Assembly (NCBI GenBank): GCA_049522565.1
Contig: JBEKNT010000416.1
Coordinates: 1 to 6,000, forward strand
Direction: 5' to 3'
DNA length: 6,000 nt
Origin: JASHVB01 sp049522565
GTDB lineage: Bacteria > Pseudomonadota > Alphaproteobacteria > Acetobacterales > Acetobacteraceae
In this document: piece by piece, positions 1 to 5,229 of the stretch
Layout of the letters: the number at the start of each line of letters is the position of its first letter
How positions within the stretch are numbered: position 1 is the stretch's first letter
Position numbers and translations under genes: made by a program
The notes under the pieces: generated by a model
The model's database searches: none
Seen by the model: the letters and a program-made list of their open reading frames with translations, nothing else
Told to the model about the DNA's origin: nothing

Positions 1-434
1 TACCGGATCAGGTGACCTACCTCAACGATTTCGACCATCTGTGCGCCACCAAGGACTACAACGTCACCTTCGAACGGGGCACGCGCATCGCCTATGCCGA
101 TCGCGCGCACTACTTCATCTCCGGCACCGCCAGCATCGATAACGCCGGGCACGTGCGGCATCCGGGCGACGTGCTGCGCCAGCTTGACCGCGCGCTGCAA
201 AACGTCGAGGCGTTGCTGCGCTCCGGTGGCGCCGGCCTCGGCCACATGACCCACCTGCTGGTTTATCTGCGCGATCCATCGGATTTCTTCCGCGTCGAGG
301 CCAGTCTCCAGGAACGCTTCCCGGACCTGCCGCTGCTCATCCTGCGCGGCGCGGTGTGCCGTCCCGATTGGCTGATCGAGGTCGAAGGGATCGGCATCGC
401 TGCCATGGACTCCCCACAGCTTCCCAAGTTCTGA
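1..434 (+). CDS. RidA/YjgF-fold protein, C-terminal part (chorismatase-like or two-domain Rid protein), 5' truncated by window
   Basis: The frame is open to the left edge (Pro-Asp-Gln precede the GTG at 12), so this is probably the C-terminal part of a longer protein; the GTG at 12 is a weak start candidate. Visible hallmarks of the Rid fold are 'VTFERGT', 'FISGTASID' (about 114-140), 'HPGD' (159-170), 'NVEALL' (about 201-218), 'VYLRD', and 'CRPDWLIEVEGI' (357-392). From family knowledge, the pairing of FERGT...ISGTASID...HPGD with a final CRP-W-L-E-E segment is typical of two-domain Rid relatives and of chorismatases (FkbO/Hyg5/XanB2 type, which hydrolyse chorismate to hydroxybenzoates or dihydroxycyclohexadiene carboxylate). 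A stand-alone RidA-like imine deaminase cannot be excluded, because the N-terminal half lies outside the window. It is followed after 19 bases by the first of two oxygenases, so it is likely in the same operon. The fold is secure; the exact reaction is not. Confidence 0.8.
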   Translation, partial: PDQVTYLNDFDHLCATKDYNVTFERGTRIAYADRAHYFISGTASIDNAGHVRHPGDVLRQLDRALQNVEALLRSGGAGLGHMTHLLVYLRDPSDFFRVEASLQERFPDLPLLILRGAVCRPDWLIEVEGIGIAAMDSPQLPKF

Positions 435-453
435 CAACCGAAAGGGCATCGCC

Positions 454-1146
454 ATGCCAGAAGTCGACGCGCCGCTCGCCATGCTCGATGAAGGCGCCAT
501 CGCCTTGGCCGAGTTGCGGCATGATCCGTATGACTTCGCCTTCGTCGAGCATGCGCTGGCACCGGCACTGAAGGACCAGGTGCTGGCCGATGCGCCAAGC
601 ATTCCCGACCGCGGTAGCTACGCCCTGCCCGACCTCAATTACGGACCCGAATTCTCCACCGTCGTGCAGGATCTGCTCTCGGCGCGCTTCCGCCACCTGG
701 TGGAGCGCAAGTTCGACATGGACCTGACCGCCTGCCCGCCGGCGATCGTCATGATGGGCAACACCACCGGCCACTACAACGAAGGCTACGCCCATCCGGA
801 CTCGAAACACAAAATCATCACCGTCTTGCTCGGGTTCAGCCGCGAATGGCCGTATGAGCGCGGCCGGCTGCGCGTGCTGCGCAGCAACGACCGCGACGAC
901 TACGCGTTCGAATTCGCGCCCGAGTTCGGCCGCATGCTGATGTTCCGCGTGTGCGACCATTCCTGGCACGGCTTCCTGCCGCAGAAGGGCCAGCGGATGA
1001 GCCTGCAACTCTGCTACGTCGACTCCGAATGGTACGTCCGCAAGGAGTACTGGCGGCACAGCATCAGTGCCTATGCCAAGTCGGTGCCGCTGCTGCACAA
1101 GATCATCGACTACGCGCCGCGCCGCCTGACGGGGACCGGACGATGA
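454..1146 (+). CDS. Small Fe(II)/2-oxoglutarate-dependent dioxygenase (first of tandem pair)
   Basis: This is a 230-residue cytosolic protein. The ATG at 454 is preceded by AAAGGG (441-446) with 7 bases spacing, which supports the start. The 2OG-Fe(II) oxygenase facial triad is visible: His114-Pro-Asp116 as HxD, distal His172 in 'SWHGF' 58 residues later, and Arg181 ('QRMSLQL') as the likely 2-oxoglutarate carboxylate ligand. A short N-terminal helical region precedes the double-stranded beta-helix core (about residues 95-190). The C-terminal tail (190-230) is basic and aromatic. By family, such enzymes couple oxidative decarboxylation of 2-oxoglutarate to hydroxylation or related C-H oxidation; the substrate is not readable here. 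The final stop overlaps the start of the next oxygenase (ATGA, 1143-1146), indicating translational coupling. The core segment aligns with its neighbour (WHGF...R...YV..W), so the two are probably divergent paralogues. Short oxygenases with WHGF occur in glycan and natural-product loci, but assignment to either is inference. Confidence 0.86.
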   Translation: MPEVDAPLAMLDEGAIALAELRHDPYDFAFVEHALAPALKDQVLADAPSIPDRGSYALPDLNYGPEFSTVVQDLLSARFRHLVERKFDMDLTACPPAIVMMGNTTGHYNEGYAHPDSKHKIITVLLGFSREWPYERGRLRVLRSNDRDDYAFEFAPEFGRMLMFRVCDHSWHGFLPQKGQRMSLQLCYVDSEWYVRKEYWRHSISAYAKSVPLLHKIIDYAPRRLTGTGR

Positions 1147-1808
1147 GCTGCTATCCTCCGGTTCCGTCGGTCGCGCAGATCGCCGATCATTTCATCGGCG
1201 CGGTCTGCCGGTCGGAACGCGCCGACTGGCCGTTCCGCCATTGGAAGCTGCGGGACGTGTTCCCCGAGGCGCTGTGCACCGCCATCCTGGTGCTGCCGAT
1301 CGCCCCGCCCTTGCTGGGCCAGACGGACGGCACACGCGCGACCTACAACCGCCAGCGCACCTTCATCACGCCGGCCCTGCAAAAGAATTTCCCGGTCTGC
1401 GCGGCGTTGGCGGATGCGTTGCGGCGGCCCGACGTGGCGCGGGTGATGGCGGAAACCTGCGACATCGACGTGGCGGGCAGCTTCCTGCGCATGGAGTACA
1501 TGCAGGACCTCGACGGTGCCTGGCTGGAGCCGCACCGCGACATCCCGGAGAAGCTGTTCTCCATGGTGGTGTATCTGTTCACCGGACCGGAGGCGAAGGA
1601 CTGGGGGACCGACATCTACGATGCAGAGCAACGCTGGGTCGCGCGATCGCCCGGCACGTTCAATTCCGGGGTGATCTTCGTGCCGGGACCGGCCACCTGG
1701 CACGGCTTCGATCGGCGCCCGATCGTCGGCGTGCGCCGGCTGATGGAAATCAACTACGTCCGCGCCGACTGGCGCGATCGCGACCAACTGGCCTTTCCGG
1801 ACGGGTAA
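1143..1808 (+). CDS. Small Fe(II)/2-oxoglutarate-dependent dioxygenase (second of tandem pair)
   Basis: This is a 221-residue protein. I chose the ATG at 1143 because it overlaps the preceding stop as ATGA and has GGGGA (1131-1135) 7 bases upstream. The open frame runs further left, but only through the neighbouring oxygenase gene. The iron site is His131-Arg-Asp133, then His187 in 'TWHGF' 56 residues later; Arg198 ('VRRLMEINYV') is the likely 2-oxoglutarate-binding Arg. Segments typical of this subgroup are 'EPHRD', 'VVYLFTG', 'GVIFVPG' and 'WHGFDRRPI.GVRR', the last resembling 2OG-Fe oxygenases common in surface-glycan and cyanobacterial/phage gene sets (family knowledge from memory). There is no signal peptide. 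With the upstream gene it forms a matched oxygenase pair that could act successively on one substrate or form a hetero-oligomer; this is inference. It ends at 1808 with TAA, directly at the base of the hairpin that terminates the opposing permease transcript. Confidence 0.86.
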   Translation: MSCYPPVPSVAQIADHFIGAVCRSERADWPFRHWKLRDVFPEALCTAILVLPIAPPLLGQTDGTRATYNRQRTFITPALQKNFPVCAALADALRRPDVARVMAETCDIDVAGSFLRMEYMQDLDGAWLEPHRDIPEKLFSMVVYLFTGPEAKDWGTDIYDAEQRWVARSPGTFNSGVIFVPGPATWHGFDRRPIVGVRRLMEINYVRADWRDRDQLAFPDG

Positions 1809-1835
1809 CAAAAACCGCTCCCGCTCCGTGCGGTT
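1806..1835 (-). terminator. Rho-independent terminator of the minus-strand permease transcript
   Basis: Reading the minus strand, AACCGC (1835-1830) and GCGGTT (1818-1813) form a perfect 6-bp stem around an 11-base loop, followed at once by TTTGTTA (1812-1806), giving a run of five T with one interruption. This is the form of an intrinsic terminator and lies 130 bases past the permease stop. On the plus strand the same hairpin has no T-run, so it is unlikely to terminate the oxygenase operon, whose TAA stop it abuts. The loop is rather long, so strength is uncertain. Confidence 0.55.
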
Positions 1836-1965
1836 GCGCCGCGGAGTCGACCGACGCGAGGCGCCCTGCGCTGGGGATGAGGGTGCGGCGGGGCGACCGA
1901 TCACTCTCGCCCGCGACGCGTCGCGCCGCGCATTCTGCCGCGCTCTGTGCTGCCGCCGCTGTGCA

Positions 1966-2883
1966 TCATCCCCCACGCAATCGCGGATCGAGCAATACGT
2001 TCGCCATGTCGGCCAGCAATGTCAGCCCGATATAGATCAGCGCCAGCAGCAGCACGACCGCCTGCACCACCGGGAAGTCGTTCTTGCTGATCGACTCCCA
2101 CGCCAGGTAGCCGACGCCATGCAGCGCGAACACCGCCTCGGTGACGATCGAGCCGCCCAGCATGAACCCGAGCTGCACCGCGGCCACCGACACCACCGGC
2201 ATGGCCGCGTTGCGCAGCGCGTGCTTCAGCACGATCTTTGCCGGGCTCAGGCCCTTGGCGCGCGCGGTGCGGATGTAGTCGGAGGCGAGCACGTCGATCA
2301 TGCCGGCGCGCGTCAGCCGCATCAGCGCCGGGATGGCGGAGAATGCCAGCACGACGCCGGGCATGATGAAGCCTTGCCACTGGTCCACCCCGGAAATCGG
2401 CAGGAGCTGCCAGCGCAGCCCGAGCCAGATGATCAGCACCAGGCCCAGCCAGAAGCTCGGCATCGCCTGGCCGAACAGCGCGACCAGCGAGATCGTCCGA
2501 TCGAGCAAGGTGCCCTCGCGCATGGCGGCGACGATGCCGAGCGGGATGGCGACGAGCAATGCGATGCAGAGCCCGGTCAGCCCGAGCGTCAGCGTGATGG
2601 GCAGCCGCTCGCGGATCAGGCCGGCGACCGACGCGTGGTACAGGTAGGAGCGCCCGAGATCGCCCTGCGCGGCATGCACCGCCCAGTCGACGAACTGCAC
2701 CGGCAGCGGCCGGTCGAAGCCGTAGTTCTTGCGAATGACCGCCACGTCCTCGGACGTGGCGTTCGGCCCGGCGATGGAGACCGCGATGTCGCCCGAGAGC
2801 CGTGTCAGCGCGAAACTGACCACCAGCACGGTCAGGCAGACCAGTATCGCCAGGATCAGGCGCCGAACGAGAAAGCGCAGCAT
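1966..2883 (-). CDS. DppB/OppB-type ABC transporter permease (peptide/nickel family), lone subunit
   Basis: This 305-residue inner-membrane permease has the usual length and layout for the DppB family. The N-terminal 'MLRFLVRRLI' and first membrane helix (about 9-29) are followed by a large periplasmic segment (about 30-95). That segment carries the family's 'NYGFDRPLPVQF' and 'GDLGRSY' motifs. Further helices lie at about 97-120, 132-156, 172-190, 230-250 and 275-295. The cytoplasmic EAA loop, which contacts the ATPase, is at about 202-230 ('DYIRTARAKGLSP' then 'LRNAAMPV'). The ATG at 2883 has AGG 7 bases upstream. Family members move di/oligopeptides, nickel, glutathione or opine-like solutes, working with a DppC-type permease, one or two ATPases and a solute-binding protein. 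None of these is adjacent: upstream is a PAS gene (103-base gap) and downstream a terminator and convergent operon. Substrate cannot be inferred. Confidence 0.93.
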   Translation of the reverse strand: MLRFLVRRLILAILVCLTVLVVSFALTRLSGDIAVSIAGPNATSEDVAVIRKNYGFDRPLPVQFVDWAVHAAQGDLGRSYLYHASVAGLIRERLPITLTLGLTGLCIALLVAIPLGIVAAMREGTLLDRTISLVALFGQAMPSFWLGLVLIIWLGLRWQLLPISGVDQWQGFIMPGVVLAFSAIPALMRLTRAGMIDVLASDYIRTARAKGLSPAKIVLKHALRNAAMPVVSVAAVQLGFMLGGSIVTEAVFALHGVGYLAWESISKNDFPVVQAVVLLLALIYIGLTLLADMANVLLDPRLRGG

Positions 2884-2986
2884 GTGCCAACCTAGTGTCG
2901 TGACTCTGACGGATCGACCCCGCGGGCCGCCCCCCTTGTGTCATAGCCGGCCCAGCGGCGGTTTACAGCGCACGCCGGGGCGAATG

Positions 2987-3433
2987 CTAATTCGCCGCAG
3001 GGCCGCGCCCCGACGCGCTGGCGGCCTGCTTCCGCAGCGCCTTCATTTCCTCGAAGCGTTGCGTAACGTCTCGAATAACCGCCGCGATTCCAAGCATGCC
3101 ACTGGAGTCATCGTAGAACGGCACCACCGTGAACTCGATCGAGATACGCGAGCCGTCCTTGCGTAGAGCCGGCACGGCGAGCAAGTCCCCGGCGCCATAT
3201 CGGGTCACGCCGGTGTGCATCGTCTTTTCGTAACCCTCCCAGTGCCGGTGCCGCAGACCGGGAGGAATGATCACGTCGAGCGACTGGCCGACGGCTTCCG
3301 CCTCCGGGAAGCCGAAGATGCGCTCGGCGCCGTGATTCCAAAACCGGATCTGGCCCGCCGCATCGGCATAGACGACGGCGTCAGGCATCGCGTGCAGCAG
3401 CGTGGCGGCGAAGCGCTGGGTGTCGAAGCTCAT
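2987..3433 (-). CDS. Single-domain PAS (S-box) sensor protein, FixL-like haem-site histidine
   Basis: This is a soluble 148-residue protein that is nearly all one PAS domain (about residues 8-125), with no visible kinase, GGDEF or DNA-binding output. The ATG at 3433 has GAGG (3442-3439) 5 bases upstream. PAS landmarks are 'AMPDAVVYADAAGQIRFWN' (15-33), 'AERIFGF' (36-42), 'EAVGQSL' (46-52), 'RKDGSRISIEF' (91-101) and 'IRDVTQRFEEM' (120-130), with a short charged C-terminal helix. In the F-helix region 'RHRHWEGYEKTMHTG' (61-75), His64 aligns without a gap with the haem-ligand His200 of Bradyrhizobium FixL as I recall it, but the FixL distal Arg220 appears to be absent. R..H is also common in PAS domains that do not bind haem, so cofactor and signal are open. 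It follows fdxA by 204 bases in the same direction, in an NO-response neighbourhood, and probably signals through a partner protein. Confidence 0.88.
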   Translation of the reverse strand: MSFDTQRFAATLLHAMPDAVVYADAAGQIRFWNHGAERIFGFPEAEAVGQSLDVIIPPGLRHRHWEGYEKTMHTGVTRYGAGDLLAVPALRKDGSRISIEFTVVPFYDDSSGMLGIAAVIRDVTQRFEEMKALRKQAASASGRGPAAN

Positions 3434-3637
3434 GGCTGCCTCATGACGTGAATTGAAGGGACGAGCTGAGAGACCCTGCGAACGGCTGCGTCGCCGGCCA
3501 ACGCGAGCGCGCCGCAGCGTCGGCTGCTGTGGGCAACGGCCGCATCCGTCGCGCCATCCTGCGGCCGAGGATGCATGGCGGCAAGGGTGCGCCGGCAGCG
3601 CCGTCCGCTGCGGATGACGAGCCGGCGATGCCCGCGG

Positions 3638-3973
3638 TCACGCCGGCGTGCCTGGCTTCGGGCTGAGCAATGCGGCCTTGCCCGGCTTGTCCTTCCAGTC
3701 GTCGGCATCGGCCGGCGGTTCGCCCTTGCGCGTGATGTTGGGCCATTGCGCCGCATAGACACGATTCTGCTCCGCCCAGGCGGCGGCACGATCGTCGCTG
3801 TCGGGAACGATCGCCTCGGCGGGGCATTCCGGCTCGCAAACGCCGCAATCGATGCACTCGTCGGGATGGATCACCAGCATGTTCTCGCCCACGTAGAAAC
3901 AGTCCACCGGACAGACCTCCACGCAGTCCATGTATTTGCAGCGGATGCAGTTCTCGGTGACGACATAGGTCAT
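3638..3973 (-). CDS. fdxA: Seven-iron ferredoxin FdxA ([3Fe-4S][4Fe-4S])
   Basis: This is a 111-residue soluble electron carrier. The cysteine pattern is that of Azotobacter FdI-type ferredoxins: Cys9, Cys17 and Cys50 for the [3Fe-4S] cluster and Cys21, Cys40, Cys43 and Cys46 for the [4Fe-4S] cluster, each one residue later than in FdI numbering, with Cys12 and Cys25 as the extra cysteines. Conserved stretches are 'MTYVVTENCI', 'CVEVCPVDCFY' and 'IHPDECIDCGVCEPECP'. A helical, charged C-terminal extension (about 62-111) is usual for FdxA. I chose the ATG at 3973 because family proteins begin at exactly this MTYVV. The open frame extends to 4171 but there runs into the nsrR coding region. The nearest Shine-Dalgarno-like AAGGA (3991-3987) is 13 bases away, unusually far. 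It sits 148 bases downstream of nsrR in the same direction. Plausible roles are electron supply to the globin or to Fe-S cluster upkeep under NO stress (inference). Confidence 0.94.
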   Translation of the reverse strand: MTYVVTENCIRCKYMDCVEVCPVDCFYVGENMLVIHPDECIDCGVCEPECPAEAIVPDSDDRAAAWAEQNRVYAAQWPNITRKGEPPADADDWKDKPGKAALLSPKPGTPA

Positions 3974-4121
3974 GGGAGGTTTGCCATCCTTGCCCGCTTC
4001 TGCCGCGCGCCACGCGGTTTCCGTTGATCCGCGCCGCGCGGGCGAACCGGTGTCGTCGGACCTGCGCACCGGCCTGCGCCGGCCATGACATGGCGGCACG
4101 CGTTGCGGCGAGGGTAGCGCG

Positions 4122-4577
4122 TCAACCGACGCGCTCCCGGGGCACCGCTTCCAGTCGCAGCCACCCGGCAAGCGCCCGCTTCGGGCGGAGCAGATCGGCG
4201 AGCGTCACCCGGTCCATGACCGCCAGAAACGCCGCGAGTGCATCGGCCAGTGCCCCGCGCAGCACGCAGTCCGGCGCAATGCAGCAGCCGTCGCCCGAGG
4301 CGAAGCAGGGCGCGATATCCAGGTCCGGCTCGGTGCGGCGGAGCACCGTCCCGATCGTGATCGTCTCCGGCGCCCGCGCGAGCCGCAGCCCGCCATGCTG
4401 GCCACGCACGGTCAGCACCTCTCCCGCCTGCCCCGCGTGGTGCACCACCTTCATCAGGTGGTTGGCGGAGATGCCATAGGCCGCGGCGATCTCGTCGATC
4501 GTGCACAGCGTGTCCGGACGCAATCCGAGATACATCAGCGTGCGCAACGTGAAGTCGCTGAATGCCGTCAGGTGCAT
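4122..4577 (-). CDS. nsrR: Rrf2-family NO-sensing transcriptional repressor NsrR
   Basis: This is a 151-residue DNA-binding regulator. The N-terminal 'MHLTAFSDFTLRTLMYL' and winged-helix segment (about 26-68: 'IDEIAAAYGISANHLMKVV', then 'RGQHGGLRLAR') are typical of NsrR within Rrf2. The cluster ligands Cys91, Cys98 and Cys104 have spacing C-x6-C-x5-C, as I recall for Neisseria NsrR; Cys99 is an additional neighbouring cysteine. Asp8, an Fe-S ligand in Streptomyces NsrR, is also present. By family, holo-NsrR represses NO-response genes and is released when NO nitrosylates its cluster. The start at 4577 lies inside the globin gene (10-base overlap) and lacks a clear Shine-Dalgarno, which suggests translational coupling. 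A similar cysteine set also occurs in IscR, but the loop spacing and the globin partner favour NsrR. It probably autoregulates through the operator-like element at 5219-5229. The C-terminal 40 residues are Arg- and Leu-rich. Confidence 0.9.
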   Translation of the reverse strand: MHLTAFSDFTLRTLMYLGLRPDTLCTIDEIAAAYGISANHLMKVVHHAGQAGEVLTVRGQHGGLRLARAPETITIGTVLRRTEPDLDIAPCFASGDGCCIAPDCVLRGALADALAAFLAVMDRVTLADLLRPKRALAGWLRLEAVPRERVG

Positions 4578-5002
4578 GTGCGGGCGACCGGTGGCCGGCG
4601 GCGGAGGTCCTCGGGCCAGTCGCGGTCCGGACGGAAGAACAGCGCAAACTTCAGGCTTTCGGCGATGCGGCGCGCCGCGGTGGCGAACCGGTTGGCGCTC
4701 TCCGGAACGAACAGCTCGGCGGCGGTTGCCTCGAACAGGTCGAGCCAGTTGCCGAACATCGGCGGCAGAATCGCCGGGACCTTGCCGTGCGTGGCGACCG
4801 GATTGCCCTTGTAGCGGCCGCTGGTCAGCATCACCGACGACCAGAAGGCACATATCTTCTCCAGATGCGCGGGCCAGGCATCCTCGGCGATGGCCTCGGC
4901 GAACACCGGCCCGAGGATCGGGTCGCACCGGACGCGCGCATAGAAGCCATCCACCAAGGCCCGGATCGTCGCTTCCGTGACCACGTGGTACGGCGGCGTC
5001 AT
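4568..5002 (-). CDS. Group III truncated haemoglobin
   Basis: This is a 144-residue, 2-on-2 globin. Visible marks are the B-helix 'LVDGFYARV' with Tyr21 (B10), 'DPILGPVF', the E-helix 'WPAHLEKICAFWSSVML' with His46 (E7 position), 'GRYKGNP...H' with proximal haem ligand His72 (F8), and 'FGNWLDLF' with Trp86 (G-helix Trp). This combination and 'AFWS.....G.Y.G.P' define group III (Campylobacter Ctb type). Family members bind O2 and NO and are linked to NO detoxification or handling in the cytoplasm. The ATG at 5002 overlaps the stop of the preceding small gene (ATGA) and has no good Shine-Dalgarno of its own, so it is probably translated by coupling. The 3' end overlaps the nsrR start by 10 bases. 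Reductant is not encoded in the gene itself; FdxA two genes downstream is a candidate partner. The Pro/Arg-rich C-terminal tail (about 124-144) looks disordered. Confidence 0.93.
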   Translation of the reverse strand: MTPPYHVVTEATIRALVDGFYARVRCDPILGPVFAEAIAEDAWPAHLEKICAFWSSVMLTSGRYKGNPVATHGKVPAILPPMFGNWLDLFEATAAELFVPESANRFATAARRIAESLKFALFFRPDRDWPEDLRRRPPVARTCT

Positions 5003-5157
5003 CGGAAGATCGCCGCCGCGCCGAGCACGACAACGAGATTCCAGAACAGCATATCGATCAGGGTCCGGATCATCATGCGATCGTCGGCTTGCTTCGCACC
5101 GAGCAGATCGGCGACGAAATTTCCGGGCAGGAAAAACAGGGTCAAGGCGAACTTCAT
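4999..5157 (-). CDS. 52-residue hydrophobic membrane protein leading the NO-response operon
   Basis: This is a short but well-supported gene: ATG at 5157 with GGTAGG (5169-5164) 6 bases upstream, and a stop that overlaps the globin start as ATGA. The protein has two hydrophobic stretches, about residues 3-20 ('FALTLFFLPGNFVADLLG') and about 34-51 ('LIDMLFWNLVVVLGAAAI'). They are joined by a charged turn ('AKQADDRMMIRT', 21-32), so it is predicted to be a tiny two-helix inner-membrane hairpin. I do not recognise a named family; a similar small protein beside NO-related globins in alphaproteobacteria is a faint memory only. As first gene of the globin-nsrR operon it should be induced with them. 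Possible jobs are anchoring the globin or a partner at the membrane, or helping a respiratory complex under NO; both are guesses. The longer open frame to 5307 runs through the promoter and was not used. Confidence 0.72.
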   Translation of the reverse strand: MKFALTLFFLPGNFVADLLGAKQADDRMMIRTLIDMLFWNLVVVLGAAAIFR

Positions 5158-5163
5158 GCCGCA

Positions 5164-5169
5164 CCTACC
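5164..5169 (-). promoter_or_regulatory. Shine-Dalgarno site of the 52-residue membrane protein gene
   Basis: GGTAGG on the minus strand, 6 bases before the ATG at 5157. It is the only clear ribosome-binding site for the three overlapping genes of this operon, and it favours the short start over the longer open frame. Confidence 0.6.
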
Positions 5170-5183
5170 GTGTAGCTGAAGCC

Positions 5184-5212
5184 AGGATAGACCGGCTGCG
5201 AGCATAAAGCAA
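5184..5212 (-). promoter_or_regulatory. Putative sigma70 promoter of the NO-response operon
   Basis: On the minus strand TTGCTT (5212-5207) and TATCCT (5189-5184) are separated by exactly 17 bases and match the -35/-10 consensus at 3/6 and 4/6. Transcription would start near 5177, giving a leader of about 20 bases to the ATG at 5157 that includes the GGTAGG ribosome-binding site. The stretch around it (5201-5230) is clearly more A+T-rich than its surroundings. The match is moderate and unproven. Confidence 0.45.
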
Positions 5213-5217
5213 TATGC
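5202..5217. promoter_or_regulatory. Small inverted repeat GCATA-N6-TATGC over the -35 region
   Basis: There are perfect 5-base arms (5202-5206 and 5213-5217) around six bases that coincide exactly with the proposed -35 hexamer of the minus-strand promoter. A regulator bound here would block polymerase. It could be part of a degenerate NsrR site, a site for another factor, or chance. It also lies in the region upstream of the divergent enolase-superfamily gene. Confidence 0.3.
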
Positions 5218-5218
5218 A

Positions 5219-5229
5219 AAATCCATCTT
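5219..5229 (-). promoter_or_regulatory. Candidate NsrR operator half-site
   Basis: The minus strand reads AAGATGGATTT here, matching 10 of 11 positions of the NsrR half-site AAGATGYATTT as I remember it. The second half, one base further on, is poor (GCATATTGCTT, about half the positions of AAATRCATCTT). It sits just upstream of the proposed -35. Single half-sites are reported for some NsrR targets. The cognate regulator gene is in the same operon, supporting autoregulation. The consensus was defined mainly in other proteobacteria, so this is a candidate only. Confidence 0.45.

Noticed and set aside
337..1098. Minus-strand open frame opposite the first oxygenase
   Set aside because: Composition is that of an antisense shadow, and the plus strand carries conserved catalytic motifs over the same bases.
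951..1142. In-frame upstream extension of the second oxygenase, giving a 285-residue protein
   Set aside because: The extra 64 codons lie wholly inside the first oxygenase gene; the ATGA overlap at 1143 with GGGGA upstream and the family length favour the shorter protein.
1912..1925. Perfect 14-base palindrome CGCGACGCGTCGCG in the convergent gap
   Set aside because: It is made only of CG-rich steps, has no partner copy in the window and no T-run; chance in a G+C-rich region is adequate.
1828..2895. Long plus-strand open frame of 355 residues opposite the permease
   Set aside because: It is a high-G+C antisense shadow: rich in His, Arg, Gln and Asp with no recognisable motif, while the minus strand encodes a clear DppB permease.
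3595..3611. Hairpin GCAGCG-N5-CGCTGC in the fdxA-PAS gap, considered as a terminator
   Set aside because: The stem is only 6 bp with no T-run on either strand, and such G+C-rich repeats are expected by chance here. The rest of the 204-base gap (3434-3637) shows only the PAS ribosome-binding site.
3974..4171. N-terminal extension of FdxA to 177 residues
   Set aside because: FdxA proteins begin at MTYVV; the extension runs into the nsrR gene and its residues are Arg/Ala/Gly-rich like a non-coding shadow frame.
4578..5033. N-terminal extension of NsrR to 303 residues
   Set aside because: The extension is an out-of-frame reading of the globin gene; Rrf2 proteins begin close to MHLTAFSDF.
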